NCBI GenBank assembly: GCA_964571195.1
Contig: CAZNAD010000001.1
Location: 248,001 to 312,000 of the forward strand
Reading direction: 5' to 3'
Length of the DNA stretch: 64,000 nt
DNA from: PALSA-1006 sp964571195
GTDB taxonomy: Bacteria; Pseudomonadota; Gammaproteobacteria; Burkholderiales; Gallionellaceae
In this document: positions 34,797 through 43,150 of the stretch, piece by piece
Position numbering within the stretch: the first letter of the stretch is position 1
Layout of the letters: each line of letters opens with the position of its first letter
Notes under the pieces: model-generated
What the model saw: only the letters and a program-made list of their open reading frames with translations
Database searches by the model: none
Told to the model about the DNA's origin: nothing
Translations under genes and position numbers: made by a program

Positions 34797-35858
34797 ATGG
34801 ATTCTTCAAAAATGGCATCGCCGATCAAACTCACTCAATACTCTCACGGCGGCGGCTGCGGCTGTAAGATCGCCCCTTCTGTGCTCACGCAGATACTGGC
34901 AGCCATGCCGCAACCGCCATCTTACCCGAACCTCATGGTGGGGACCGAAAGCAGCGATGATGCTGCAGTGTATCGCTTGAGCGACCAGCAGGCCGTGGTT
35001 GTGACCACCGATTTCTTCATGCCCATCGTCGATGATGCGCACGACTTCGGGCGCATCGCCGCCACCAATGCACTTTCTGATGTCTACGCCATGGGTGCCA
35101 CACCCATACTGGCCTTGGCCGTGGTGGGTATGCCCATCGACAAGCTGCCGCTGGAGACGATACGCGACATCCTCGCGGGCGGCACTGCGGTATGTGAAGC
35201 TGCAGGCATCCCCTTGGCGGGCGGGCACTCTATCGACGCACCGGAACCGATCTACGGCTTGGTCGGCGTCGGTGTCGCGCATCCCGATCACATCAAGCGC
35301 AACGACCGCGCGCAGGTAGGCGACGTGCTGATCTTGGGCAAGCCGCTGGGCGTAGGCATACTCAGCGCCGCGCTGAAAAAGAACGAACTCAGCGCAGCGG
35401 GCTATCGCGAGATGGTTGCTACCACCACGCAACTCAATCGCACGGGTGCGAAATTCGGCACGATGAAAGACGTGCATGCCATGACCGATGTCACCGGCTT
35501 TGCGCTGCTCGGACACCTGCTGGAGATGTGCCGTGGCGCAAAGCTGGGGGCGATTATCCGTTATGCCGGTCTGCCCATCCTGCCGACCGCATTGCAACTG
35601 GCGCAGCAAGGATATGCCACGGGCGCGGCGGAGCGCAATTGGGCGAGCTATGGTGCCGAGGTGAAATTGCCGGAGGGATTTCCTGAATGGCAGCGAAAAT
35701 TGTTATGCGATCCGCAGACCAGCGGCGGTCTGCTGGTGGCCTGTGCGCCAAACGTGGTGGATGAGGTCTTGGCCGCGTTCCGTGCGGATGGTTTTTCGGC
35801 GGCGTGTGTGATCGGGCAGATGGAAGCGGGAGAGGCGCGAGTCAGTGTTACGCTCTAG
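34797..35858 (+). CDS. selD: Selenide, water dikinase (selenophosphate synthetase)
   Basis: SelD makes selenophosphate from selenide and ATP. The 353-residue protein has the glycine-rich active loop HGGGCGCKIAP, with the catalytic C21 (a Cys, not selenocysteine) and K24. A later ATG at 34812 (MASPIKLTQYS) is an alternative start. No selA, selB or tRNA-Sec is in this window, so here SelD plausibly serves mnmH. Its TAG overlaps the feoB stop codon on the other strand (CTAG). Confidence 0.95.
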   Translation: MDSSKMASPIKLTQYSHGGGCGCKIAPSVLTQILAAMPQPPSYPNLMVGTESSDDAAVYRLSDQQAVVVTTDFFMPIVDDAHDFGRIAATNALSDVYAMGATPILALAVVGMPIDKLPLETIRDILAGGTAVCEAAGIPLAGGHSIDAPEPIYGLVGVGVAHPDHIKRNDRAQVGDVLILGKPLGVGILSAALKKNELSAAGYREMVATTTQLNRTGAKFGTMKDVHAMTDVTGFALLGHLLEMCRGAKLGAIIRYAGLPILPTALQLAQQGYATGAAERNWASYGAEVKLPEGFPEWQRKLLCDPQTSGGLLVACAPNVVDEVLAAFRADGFSAACVIGQMEAGEARVSVTL

Positions 35859-37642
35859 TACCCCAGCGCCCGTGCACTTTGGTAGAACACAAAACTCACG
35901 CCCCACGCTAAGGCCAGTGACCAGCCCAGCGAGAGCCACATGAAGCCGTTGCTCTTGGCCTCGCTGCGCAAAGTGGCGATGGTGGACAGGCACGGGGTGT
36001 AGATCAGGGTGAACAGCATGAAGCTGTACGCCTGTACCCAATCAAGCTGCAATGCCAATGTCCCGCTCAACGCTTGCCCGCTCAGGCCGTAGATTACTGC
36101 GAGCGAGCCGACGACGATCTCTTTGGCGACAAAGCCGAAGATTAATGCGATGGTCAGTTCGGCAGTGATGCCGAGGGGTTCGAAGACGGGATGCAACCAA
36201 GCACCGATGTGTCCTGCCCACGTGTCGGGACTTGCTGGTGCCGCAGAAGTGGGGAGGTGGGTGAGCAGCCACACGAGCACCACACCAAGGACGATGAACT
36301 TACTGGCGCGATGGACGAAGTGATACACCTCGTGCCAGCCGCGCAATAACATCTGGCGTCCAGTGGGGAAGCGGTAGGGCGGTAGTTCCAGCACGAAGGG
36401 TTCGTTGTTGGCGAAGTGACGCTTGAATAGCAGTGCGGTCAGAATGGCGGCAGCGAAGCTGAACAGGTACAGGCTGAACACCACCAGAGCGGCAGACTTG
36501 GGCGCGAACAGTGCAGCGGTGATGAACACGAAAACCTGCAAGCGTGCAGAGCACAGCGAGAAAGGGATCACCAGCATACTGAGCAGACGCAACGAACGCG
36601 AACGCATCACCCGCGTACCCATCAGTGCCGGTACGTTGCAGCCAAATCCCATCAGCAGCATGACGAAGCTGCGCCCATCCAATCCCAATCTGGCCATCAG
36701 TGCGTCCATCAAGAATGCAGCGCGTGACAGATAACCGGTGTCTTCCACGATCGCCATGAACAGGAAGAACAGGATGATGATGGGGACGAAGGCCGCGACC
36801 GTCGCGACACCGTTGTAGATGCCATCCAGCAACATGCCCTGCCAGAATTCCGGCAAGCCGCTCACCAACGGCGCAATAGCGATTTCGCGCAGCCAGCCGA
36901 ACAGATCGCCCACTCCGATTTGCAGCGGCTGCCCGAAAAAGAATATCCCCTGAAACAGCAGATACATGATGCCAAAAAAAATGGGCAGGCCCAGCCACGG
37001 GTGTAACATCAGATGATCGAGCTGCTCGGTGAGATTGTCCGGCAGGCGCGCGGGAACTTGCACCGAGTGTTGTAGTACGCGCGCCATCTCGCTCTCGATA
37101 TGTGCATCCTGTTCAAGTTGCGAACGTAGCTCCTCTGCCATGCCCGGCGTGTTGTAGCGCAAGGCCTTGGTCACGGCCTGCAACGCCTCTTGATAACCGT
37201 TGCCGTATTTCGCGCTGAGCAGAAAGATCGGTATGCCGAGCGAGGACGACATCTTCGTTGTGTCGATGGTGATGCCGAACTTCTTGGCCTCGTCCGCCAT
37301 ATTGAGCAGCACCACCATGTTCAGGTTGTATTGTCTGAGTTGCAGCAACAGGCTGAGCTGGCGTTCGATCTGCGTGGCATTGAGCACCACGATGGCGAGA
37401 TCGGGCACGTTGTCGTGCAGAAAATGGCGCACCACCTGTTCGTCTTCGGAGAAGCCGTGGATGTCGTAGATGCCGGGCAAGTCGATGATCTCGACCATGT
37501 CGCCACCGATAAGTATCTTGCCGCTGAGCAGTTCCACTGTGATGCCCGGCCAGTTGCCGACCCGTGCGGCACCGCCCGTCATACGATTGAATAGTGTTGA
37601 TTTGCCCGTGTTGGGCATGCCTAACAAGGCAATCCGTTTCAT
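35855..37642 (-). CDS. feoB: Ferrous iron transporter FeoB (short form)
   Basis: FeoB imports Fe2+ across the inner membrane. The 595-residue protein has the G domain at 1-165: G1 GMPNTGKS (8-15), G3 DLPG, G4 NMAD. The Met/Thr in G1 differs from the usual GNPNSGK. A membrane part follows, with the gate motif LLMGFGCNVPALMGTRVM and a second repeat near HRASKFIVLGVV. It is about 180 residues shorter than E. coli FeoB (773), and no feoC follows. The start overlaps the feoA stop (ATGA). In an iron-oxidiser this would be the main ferrous uptake route, but that is inferred. Confidence 0.92.
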   Translation of the reverse strand: MKRIALLGMPNTGKSTLFNRMTGGAARVGNWPGITVELLSGKILIGGDMVEIIDLPGIYDIHGFSEDEQVVRHFLHDNVPDLAIVVLNATQIERQLSLLLQLRQYNLNMVVLLNMADEAKKFGITIDTTKMSSSLGIPIFLLSAKYGNGYQEALQAVTKALRYNTPGMAEELRSQLEQDAHIESEMARVLQHSVQVPARLPDNLTEQLDHLMLHPWLGLPIFFGIMYLLFQGIFFFGQPLQIGVGDLFGWLREIAIAPLVSGLPEFWQGMLLDGIYNGVATVAAFVPIIILFFLFMAIVEDTGYLSRAAFLMDALMARLGLDGRSFVMLLMGFGCNVPALMGTRVMRSRSLRLLSMLVIPFSLCSARLQVFVFITAALFAPKSAALVVFSLYLFSFAAAILTALLFKRHFANNEPFVLELPPYRFPTGRQMLLRGWHEVYHFVHRASKFIVLGVVLVWLLTHLPTSAAPASPDTWAGHIGAWLHPVFEPLGITAELTIALIFGFVAKEIVVGSLAVIYGLSGQALSGTLALQLDWVQAYSFMLFTLIYTPCLSTIATLRSEAKSNGFMWLSLGWSLALAWGVSFVFYQSARALGY

Positions 37643-37884
37643 GTCTTGTGTACCGATATCTTTGACGCTTCGCTCCTGCGCAGCAGGATGTCCGTCGTGC
37701 CGATGCGCACTTGCAGCGGGCCGGAAAAACTCGCTTTGCGGATCAGTTCGATGCGTTTACCGGCACGGAAGCCCAGTGCCGACAGGCGTTGGCGCAGAGC
37801 TTCGTCGGTCTGTATGGCGACTATGGTCGCACTTTCGCCCGGAATGAGGCCGTCCAGGCTCGGTGTTGTATTAATGGTTTTCAC
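37639..37884 (-). CDS. feoA: FeoA-domain protein
   Basis: An 81-residue SH3-like protein that binds the FeoB G domain. It has the FeoA pattern: LIPGESATIVAIQTDEALRQRLSALGFRAGKRIELIRKA, followed by the short beta strands PLQVRIGTTDILLRRSEA. It is the first gene of feoAB. I looked for a Fur box upstream (to about 37950) and saw none with clear dyad structure. Confidence 0.92.
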   Translation of the reverse strand: MKTINTTPSLDGLIPGESATIVAIQTDEALRQRLSALGFRAGKRIELIRKASFSGPLQVRIGTTDILLRRSEASKISVHKT

Positions 37885-38001
37885 AGTGAGGGGATTATTT
37901 CATAGCTGCCTGTCTTTGCGGGGATCTTTAAATCCCTATCATTGGCGAGGCCTCTGTTGCAGTGTTGGCGTGTTTCCCGAGATGCGGCGCGCCGATTCGG
38001 C

Positions 38002-38029
38002 TTGACGGGGGGCAGGATATCGCTATAAT
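38002..38029 (+). promoter_or_regulatory. Strong sigma-70 promoter of rpsF-priB-rpsR-rplI
   Basis: TTGACG, 16 bases, TATAAT, then CGCGC. The leader to rpsF is about 60 nt, with AAGGAG before the ATG. This is a classic ribosomal-protein promoter. Confidence 0.85.
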
Positions 38030-38097
38030 CCGCGCTCCCTAAAAACCTTGCTCCACCGTTCACGCATGACGGGGGGCTTTAACCACAAGGAGATGTA

Positions 38098-38475
38098 ATG
38101 CGACATTACGAGATCGTATTTATCGTGCATCCCGATCAGAGCGAACAGGTTCCCGCAATGATCGAGCGCTATCGCACGCTGGTGACCGGAAAGAACGGTC
38201 ACATCCACCGTCTGGAAGACTGGGGACGCCGTCAAATGGCCTACCCTATCCAGAAGATCCACAAGGCACATTACGTGCTGATGAATATCGAAGCCGATCA
38301 GGAAACTCTGGACGAGCTGGAACACGCATTCAAGTTCAATGATGCCGTGTTGCGCCATCTGATCATCAAGGTCAAGGCTGCTGTTACTGCGCCTTCCGCA
38401 ATGATGAAAGAAGAGAAATCCCGTTCGTTGACCAGTGATGCCGCTGAGGCGGCACCGGCTCCTGCGGCGGCTTGA
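38098..38475 (+). CDS. rpsF: 30S ribosomal protein S6
   Basis: The 125-residue protein opens MRHYEIVFIVHPDQSEQVP, the S6 ferredoxin-like fold, and includes DWGRRQMAYPIQKIHKAHY, the region that contacts S18. The tail after residue ~100 is a low-complexity acidic/Ala-rich extension, longer than the modification site region in many relatives. S6 binds S18, encoded downstream. priB begins 5 bases after the stop. Confidence 0.97.
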   Translation: MRHYEIVFIVHPDQSEQVPAMIERYRTLVTGKNGHIHRLEDWGRRQMAYPIQKIHKAHYVLMNIEADQETLDELEHAFKFNDAVLRHLIIKVKAAVTAPSAMMKEEKSRSLTSDAAEAAPAPAAA

Positions 38476-38480
38476 TTGGT

Positions 38481-38777
38481 TTGAGTAGCAACCGTTGCAT
38501 CATCGACGGTGAATTGCTTGAGTTGGACGATCTGCGTTACACCCCTGCGGGAGTTCCACGGATCGGATTGAAGATACGCCACGTATCCACGCAACAAGAA
38601 GCGGGTGTCTCGCGACAGTTACAGTGCGATATCCCCGCAGTGGCTCTAGGCGCAGCGGCAGAGCAGGTGGGCCGTTTGAAGATAGGGCAGAGCGTGCGGG
38701 TGGAAGGCTTCTTGGCTCAACGCAGTTTGCGTATCGCGCAACTGGTGCTGCACATTGATAACGTTAAATTGAAATAA
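38481..38777 (+). CDS. priB: Primosomal replication protein N (PriB)
   Basis: A 98-residue OB-fold ssDNA-binding protein that helps restart stalled forks. It has LRYTPAGVPRIGLKIRH and VRVEGFLAQRSLRIAQLVLHIDNVKL, matching PriB. The start is a TTG at 38481 (MSSNRC...); TTG at 38472 is possible and overlaps rpsF. No ATG is available. Position between rpsF and rpsR is conserved in many proteobacteria. Confidence 0.9.
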   Translation: MSSNRCIIDGELLELDDLRYTPAGVPRIGLKIRHVSTQQEAGVSRQLQCDIPAVALGAAAEQVGRLKIGQSVRVEGFLAQRSLRIAQLVLHIDNVKLK

Positions 38778-38787
38778 GGGGCACAAC

Positions 38788-39057
38788 ATGGCTCGTGTAT
38801 TTAAGAAAAAAGATGACAAGAAGAACAATTCTTCACGTCAATTGTTCAAGCGCCGCAAATTCTGCCGCTTCACTGCCGAGAAGATCGCCGAAGTGGATTA
38901 CAAGGACATCAACATCCTCAAGGAATTTATCTCCGAGAACGGCAAGCTGATCCCGGCACGTATCACCGGTACCAAGTCCCGTTACCAACGTCAATTGAGC
39001 GTCGCGGTGAAGCGTGCGCGTTTCTTGGCGCTGTTACCTTACACAGATTTGCACTAA
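38788..39057 (+). CDS. rpsR: 30S ribosomal protein S18
   Basis: An 89-residue protein with the S18 core FKRRKFCRFTAEKIAEVDYKD and ITGTKSRYQRQLSVAVKRARFLALLPYTD. The N-terminal Lys/Asn-rich extension (MARVFKKKDDKKNNSSRQ) makes it longer than the 75 residues of E. coli S18. Basic and RNA-binding. Confidence 0.97.
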   Translation: MARVFKKKDDKKNNSSRQLFKRRKFCRFTAEKIAEVDYKDINILKEFISENGKLIPARITGTKSRYQRQLSVAVKRARFLALLPYTDLH

Positions 39058-39066
39058 GGAGTCGCC

Positions 39067-39513
39067 ATGCAAGTTATTCTGATGGAAAAAGTAGTTAACC
39101 TCGGCCAGTTGGGCGATGTGGTTAAAGTGAAAAACGGTTTCGCGCGTAATTTCCTGATCCCGCAAGGCAAAGCCAAGCGTGCAACAGAGAACAACGTAGC
39201 GGATTTTGCGGCACGTCGTGCCGAGCTGGAAGCGGCAGAAGCAGCCAAGCTGGCCGATGCACAAGCGCGTGGCGAAAAGCTGAGCGGACTGACTGTGCAG
39301 ATCGTGCAAAAGGCAGGCGTGGACGGCAAGTTGTTCGGTTCCGTTACCAATGCCGACATTGCTGCTGCACTGGAAACCCAGGGCTTCAAGGTCGAGAAGG
39401 CGCAAGTGCGTATGCCGGACGGCCATATCAAGCAGATCGGCGATCATCCGATCAGCATCGCTTTGCACGCCGATGTGGTGAGCAACATCACGGTATCCGT
39501 GCTGGGCGAGTAA
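39067..39513 (+). CDS. rplI: 50S ribosomal protein L9
   Basis: A 148-residue protein with the L9 N-domain MQVILMEKVVNLGQLGDVVKVKNGFARNFLIP, the long connecting helix rich in Ala, Glu and Lys (residues ~40-75), and the C-domain. Two-domain length matches E. coli L9 (149). It closes the operon, with a terminator at 39539. Confidence 0.97.
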   Translation: MQVILMEKVVNLGQLGDVVKVKNGFARNFLIPQGKAKRATENNVADFAARRAELEAAEAAKLADAQARGEKLSGLTVQIVQKAGVDGKLFGSVTNADIAAALETQGFKVEKAQVRMPDGHIKQIGDHPISIALHADVVSNITVSVLGE

Positions 39514-39538
39514 GCTTCGAATCGATTGGTGTAGTGAC

Positions 39539-39564
39539 AAAAAGGGCTGGCGACAGCCCTTTTT
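39539..39564 (+). terminator. Terminator after rplI
   Basis: An 11-bp stem AAAAAGGGCTG/CAGCCCTTTTT with loop GCGA, then GTTTTT. Confidence 0.92.
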
Positions 39565-39612
39565 GTTTTTCCATTCGGTGTAGAATTCCCCTCCCGAAAA
39601 AATTTCCGTGCC

Positions 39613-41028
39613 ATGCAGAATTTTGCCGCTCCAATAGCCGATCCGCAGATGGATGCCATCAAGCTGCCGCCACATTCCGTGGAGGCGGAGCAGTCCGTGC
39701 TGGGCGGTATCCTGCTGGATACCAGCGCCTGGGACAAGATTGCAGATTTGGTCGCCGAGCGGGATTTTTACCGCAACGAGCACCGTTTGATTTATCGCCA
39801 CATCGCGCGTCTGACCGAGCACGCCAAGCCGGTGGATGTGATCACTGTGGCAGAGTCGCTGGAGAGCAATGCGGAGCTGGAGAAGGCGGGAGGATTGTCT
39901 TATCTTGGTTCGCTGGCCGCCAATGTGCCGACTGCTGCCAATATCCGTCGTTATGCCGAGATCGTGCGCGAGCGTTCCATCATGCGCAAGCTGGTGGAAG
40001 TCGGCAGTGATATTGCCACCAGCGCCTACAATCCCGGCGGACGTTCGGCCGGGCAGTTGCTGGACGAGGCGGAAAGCCGAGTGCTGGAGATCAATGAGGA
40101 AGGCGAGCGCGGCAATAAAGGATTCGTAGCGATCCCGCCTTTGCTGACCCAGGTGGTCGAGCGCATTGAGACTTTGTACGGACGCGACAACGCCAGTGAT
40201 GTGACCGGTATCGCGACCGGATTCACCGATCTGGATCGGATGACTTCCGGCCTGCAACCCGGTGACCTGATCATCGTTGCCGGGCGTCCCAGTATGGGCA
40301 AGACTGCGTTCTCCATCAACATCGCGGAGAATGTGGCGCTGGACTCGAACAAGCCGGTGGCCATCTTCAGTATGGAAATGGGCGGTACGCAACTGGCGAT
40401 GCGTATGATTGGTTCGGTCGGTCGGCTCAATCAACACACTTTGCGCACGGGCAAATTGGCAGATGACGACTGGTCGCGCATGACGCACGCCCTCGGACGT
40501 TTGAACGATGCGCCGATCTTCATCGACGAGACTGCGGCGCTCAATTCTCTGGAGCTGCGTTCGCGTGCGCGCCGCTTGCATAGGCAGAATGACGGTCTGG
40601 GACTGATCGTGATCGACTATCTGCAATTGATGTCCTCGCCAATGACGGGTAAGGGGGGCGGTGAGAATCGCGCCACCGAAATTTCGGAAATTTCGCGTTC
40701 ACTGAAGGCGTTGGCCAAAGAATTGCATGTGCCGGTGATCGCGCTGTCGCAGTTGAATCGCAGCTTGGAGCAGCGCCCGAACAAGCGCCCGGTCATGTCC
40801 GATCTGCGCGAGTCCGGCGCGATCGAGCAGGATGCCGACTTGATCCTGTTCATCTACCGGGATGAGGTTTACAACCCGGACTCACCCGACAAGGGCAAGG
40901 CGGAGATCATCATCGGCAAGCAGCGTAACGGCCCGATCGGTTCGGTGGCGATGGCCTTCCGTGGCGAATACACCCGTTTTGAGAATCTGGCGCACGATCA
41001 TTATCCCGGTGCGGGGCCGCAATATTAA
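39613..41028 (+). CDS. dnaB: Replicative DNA helicase DnaB
   Basis: The 471-residue hexameric 5'-3' helicase of the replisome. It has an N-terminal primase-interaction domain (residues ~15-120, beginning PPHSVEAEQSVLGGIL), a linker, and a RecA-like domain with Walker A GRPSMGKT (224-231), Walker B LIVIDYLQLM, and the DnaB H4 loop SDLRESGAIEQDADLILFIYR. No intein. It has its own start region after the rplI terminator. Confidence 0.97.
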   Translation: MQNFAAPIADPQMDAIKLPPHSVEAEQSVLGGILLDTSAWDKIADLVAERDFYRNEHRLIYRHIARLTEHAKPVDVITVAESLESNAELEKAGGLSYLGSLAANVPTAANIRRYAEIVRERSIMRKLVEVGSDIATSAYNPGGRSAGQLLDEAESRVLEINEEGERGNKGFVAIPPLLTQVVERIETLYGRDNASDVTGIATGFTDLDRMTSGLQPGDLIIVAGRPSMGKTAFSINIAENVALDSNKPVAIFSMEMGGTQLAMRMIGSVGRLNQHTLRTGKLADDDWSRMTHALGRLNDAPIFIDETAALNSLELRSRARRLHRQNDGLGLIVIDYLQLMSSPMTGKGGGENRATEISEISRSLKALAKELHVPVIALSQLNRSLEQRPNKRPVMSDLRESGAIEQDADLILFIYRDEVYNPDSPDKGKAEIIIGKQRNGPIGSVAMAFRGEYTRFENLAHDHYPGAGPQY

Positions 41029-41040
41029 AGAACGAAGGGC

Positions 41041-41069
41041 TTGTTACGTGCAGGGCAAATCCCTATAAT
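41041..41069 (+). promoter_or_regulatory. Promoter of tRNA-Val and probably thrS-infC
   Basis: TTGTTA, 17 bases, TATAAT, followed by GCGCGCC, 13 bases before the tRNA 5' end. Confidence 0.75.
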
Positions 41070-41082
41070 GCGCGCCTGCTTT

Positions 41083-41157
41083 GGGAGCATATTTCAGCGG
41101 TAGAATATTTCCTCGACAAGGAAAAGGTCACTGGTTCGATCCCAGTTGCTCCCACCA
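41083..41157 (+). tRNA. tRNA-Val (anticodon GAC) with C at position 33
   Basis: A 75-nt tRNA: acceptor GGGAGCA/TGCTCCC, T-loop TTCGATC, encoded CCA. The anticodon stem TTTCC/GGAAA encloses TCGACAA, giving GAC. The base before the anticodon is C, not the near-universal U33. The D-stem closes with a T10-T25 mismatch. Position just upstream of thrS is conserved for tRNA-Val in betaproteobacteria. Confidence 0.88.
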
Positions 41158-41216
41158 AATTTTTCGAAGTTTGATTTTAGTGCGGCTCTGCCGCATTTTC
41201 TTTTGATAGAGTCATT

Positions 41217-43112
41217 ATGCCGATCATCACTTTGCCGGATGGATCACAACGCAGTTTCCCCCAGCCGGTTACGGTGGCGGAGATCGCGCAAAGCATAGGC
41301 GCTGGTCTGGCGCGTGCCGCGTTGGCGGGCAAGGTTGACGGCCAGCTGGTGGATACCTCGCACCTGATCTCCGTCGATGCCCAACTGGCGATCATCACTG
41401 ACAAGGATGCAGACGGACTCGATCTGATCCGGCACTCCACCGCACATTTGCTGGCCTATGCAGTGAAGGAGCTGTTCCCGGAAGCCCAGGTGACCATCGG
41501 TCCGGTGATCGAGAACGGCTTTTATTACGACTTCGCCTACTCGCGCCCCTTTACCCCGGAAGATTTGATCGCCATCGAGAAACGTATGGCAGAACTGGCT
41601 AAGAAAGACTTGCCGGTGGCGCGCAAGGTGGTGACGCGCGACGAAGCGGTGGCTTACTTCAAATCACTGGGTGAAAAATACAAGGCTGAACTCATTGCGG
41701 CGATTCCCGCCGATCAGGATGTGTCGCTGTATAGCGAGGGAGAGTTCACCGATCTGTGTCGCGGCCCGCATGTGCCGTCGACTGGAAAACTCAAGGTGTT
41801 CAAGCTGATGAAAGTGGCCGGAGCCTACTGGCGCGGCGACTCCAAGAACGAGATGTTGCAACGCATCTACGGCACGGCTTGGGCGAAGAAGGAAGATCTC
41901 GACGCTTATCTGCTCCAGCTGGAAGAGGCGGAGAAGCGCGACCACCGCAAACTGGGCAAACAGCTCGACCTGTTCCACATGCAGGACGAGGCTCCGGGTA
42001 TGGTGTTCTGGCACCCCAAGGGCTGGGCGATGTGGCAGGTGATCGAGCAGTACATGCGCGGTGTGTATCGCGACAACGGTTATCAGGAGATCCGCTGCCC
42101 GCAGATCATCGACCGCGTGTTGTGGGAAAAATCCGGCCACTGGGAGCACTACAAGGCCAACATGTTCACCACCGAGTCGGAGAAACACGACTACGCCATC
42201 AAGCCGATGAACTGCCCCGGCCATGTGCAGGTATTCAATGCTGATCTGCGCTCCTATCGCGAACTGCCGCTGCGTTACGGCGAATTCGGTTCCTGTCACC
42301 GCAACGAGCCTTCCGGCGGTTTGCACGGACTGATGCGGGTGCGCGGTTTTGTACAGGATGATGGTCACATTTTCTGTACTGAGGGGCAGATCGAGTCCGA
42401 GGTGACGGCATTCAATGCTTTGGTGCTCAAAGTCTACAAGGATTTCGGTTTTAACGACGTCAAGGTAAAGCTGGCGCTGCGGCCAGAAAGCCGTGTTGGA
42501 TCAGATGAAATCTGGGATAAGTCAGAGAGCGCTTTGCGCGCTGCTTTGCGTACCTCTGGCCTGAGTTGGGATGAGTTGCCGGGGGAGGGCGCATTCTACG
42601 GTCCCAAGATCGAGTTCCACATCAAGGATGCGATTGGCCGTTCTTGGCAATGTGGCACCATCCAGGTCGATTTTTCCATGCCGGGGCGTCTGGGAGCTGA
42701 ATTCGTCGATGAGGACAATACGCGCAAAGTGCCAGTGATGCTGCATCGCGCTATCCTGGGGTCGCTGGAGCGTTTCATCGGTATTCTGGTGGAGAACCAC
42801 GCCGGAGCCTTGCCTTTGTGGCTGGCGCCCGTGCAAATGGTGGTGATGAACATCTCGCAAGCGCAGGAAGAATATGCTGGCAAAGTGGTGGATAACTTGC
42901 GTGCGCTTGGCTTCCGTGTGCAATCGGATTTGCGCAATGAGAAGATTACCTATAAAATACGAGAACATAGCTTGCAGAAGCTGCCTTATCAGCTGATCAT
43001 CGGCGACAAGGAGATGGCTGCAGGCCTCGTTGCCGTGCGAAACCGTCAAGGTGAAGACCTTGGGCAGATGTCGGTGGAGGCGCTGATTGAGCGCTTTAGA
43101 GCCGAGCTGTAA
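41217..43112 (+). CDS. thrS: Threonyl-tRNA synthetase
   Basis: The 631-residue class II enzyme has an N-terminal TGS domain (MPIITLPDGSQRSFPQPVT), the editing domain with HSTAHLLAYAVKELF, and the catalytic core with GPHVPSTG and motif 2 HRNEPSGGLHGLMRVRGFVQDDGH. The zinc-site Cys in MNCPGHVQVF is present. The anticodon-binding domain forms the last ~100 residues. Length is close to E. coli ThrRS (642). It heads thrS-infC-rpmI-rplT. Confidence 0.97.
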   Translation: MPIITLPDGSQRSFPQPVTVAEIAQSIGAGLARAALAGKVDGQLVDTSHLISVDAQLAIITDKDADGLDLIRHSTAHLLAYAVKELFPEAQVTIGPVIENGFYYDFAYSRPFTPEDLIAIEKRMAELAKKDLPVARKVVTRDEAVAYFKSLGEKYKAELIAAIPADQDVSLYSEGEFTDLCRGPHVPSTGKLKVFKLMKVAGAYWRGDSKNEMLQRIYGTAWAKKEDLDAYLLQLEEAEKRDHRKLGKQLDLFHMQDEAPGMVFWHPKGWAMWQVIEQYMRGVYRDNGYQEIRCPQIIDRVLWEKSGHWEHYKANMFTTESEKHDYAIKPMNCPGHVQVFNADLRSYRELPLRYGEFGSCHRNEPSGGLHGLMRVRGFVQDDGHIFCTEGQIESEVTAFNALVLKVYKDFGFNDVKVKLALRPESRVGSDEIWDKSESALRAALRTSGLSWDELPGEGAFYGPKIEFHIKDAIGRSWQCGTIQVDFSMPGRLGAEFVDEDNTRKVPVMLHRAILGSLERFIGILVENHAGALPLWLAPVQMVVMNISQAQEEYAGKVVDNLRALGFRVQSDLRNEKITYKIREHSLQKLPYQLIIGDKEMAAGLVAVRNRQGEDLGQMSVEALIERFRAEL

Positions 43113-43150
43113 CGGGCGCACGGCTTAATTTTGTAAATGGAGAAATTGCA

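Noticed and set aside
37885..37960. Fur box upstream of feoA
   Set aside because: No sequence with the GATAAT-type repeat and dyad could be found. Iron control is possible but not shown here.
39034..40626. A 530-codon open frame antisense to rplI and dnaB
   Set aside because: It is the mirror frame of two clear genes in GC-rich DNA. Its translation is rich in His, Arg and Gln, has no family motif and no ribosome site.
41083..41157. Reading the anticodon as CGA (Ser) to keep U33
   Set aside because: Shifting the loop by one breaks the anticodon stem to mostly mismatches; the TTTCC/GGAAA stem supports GAC (Val).
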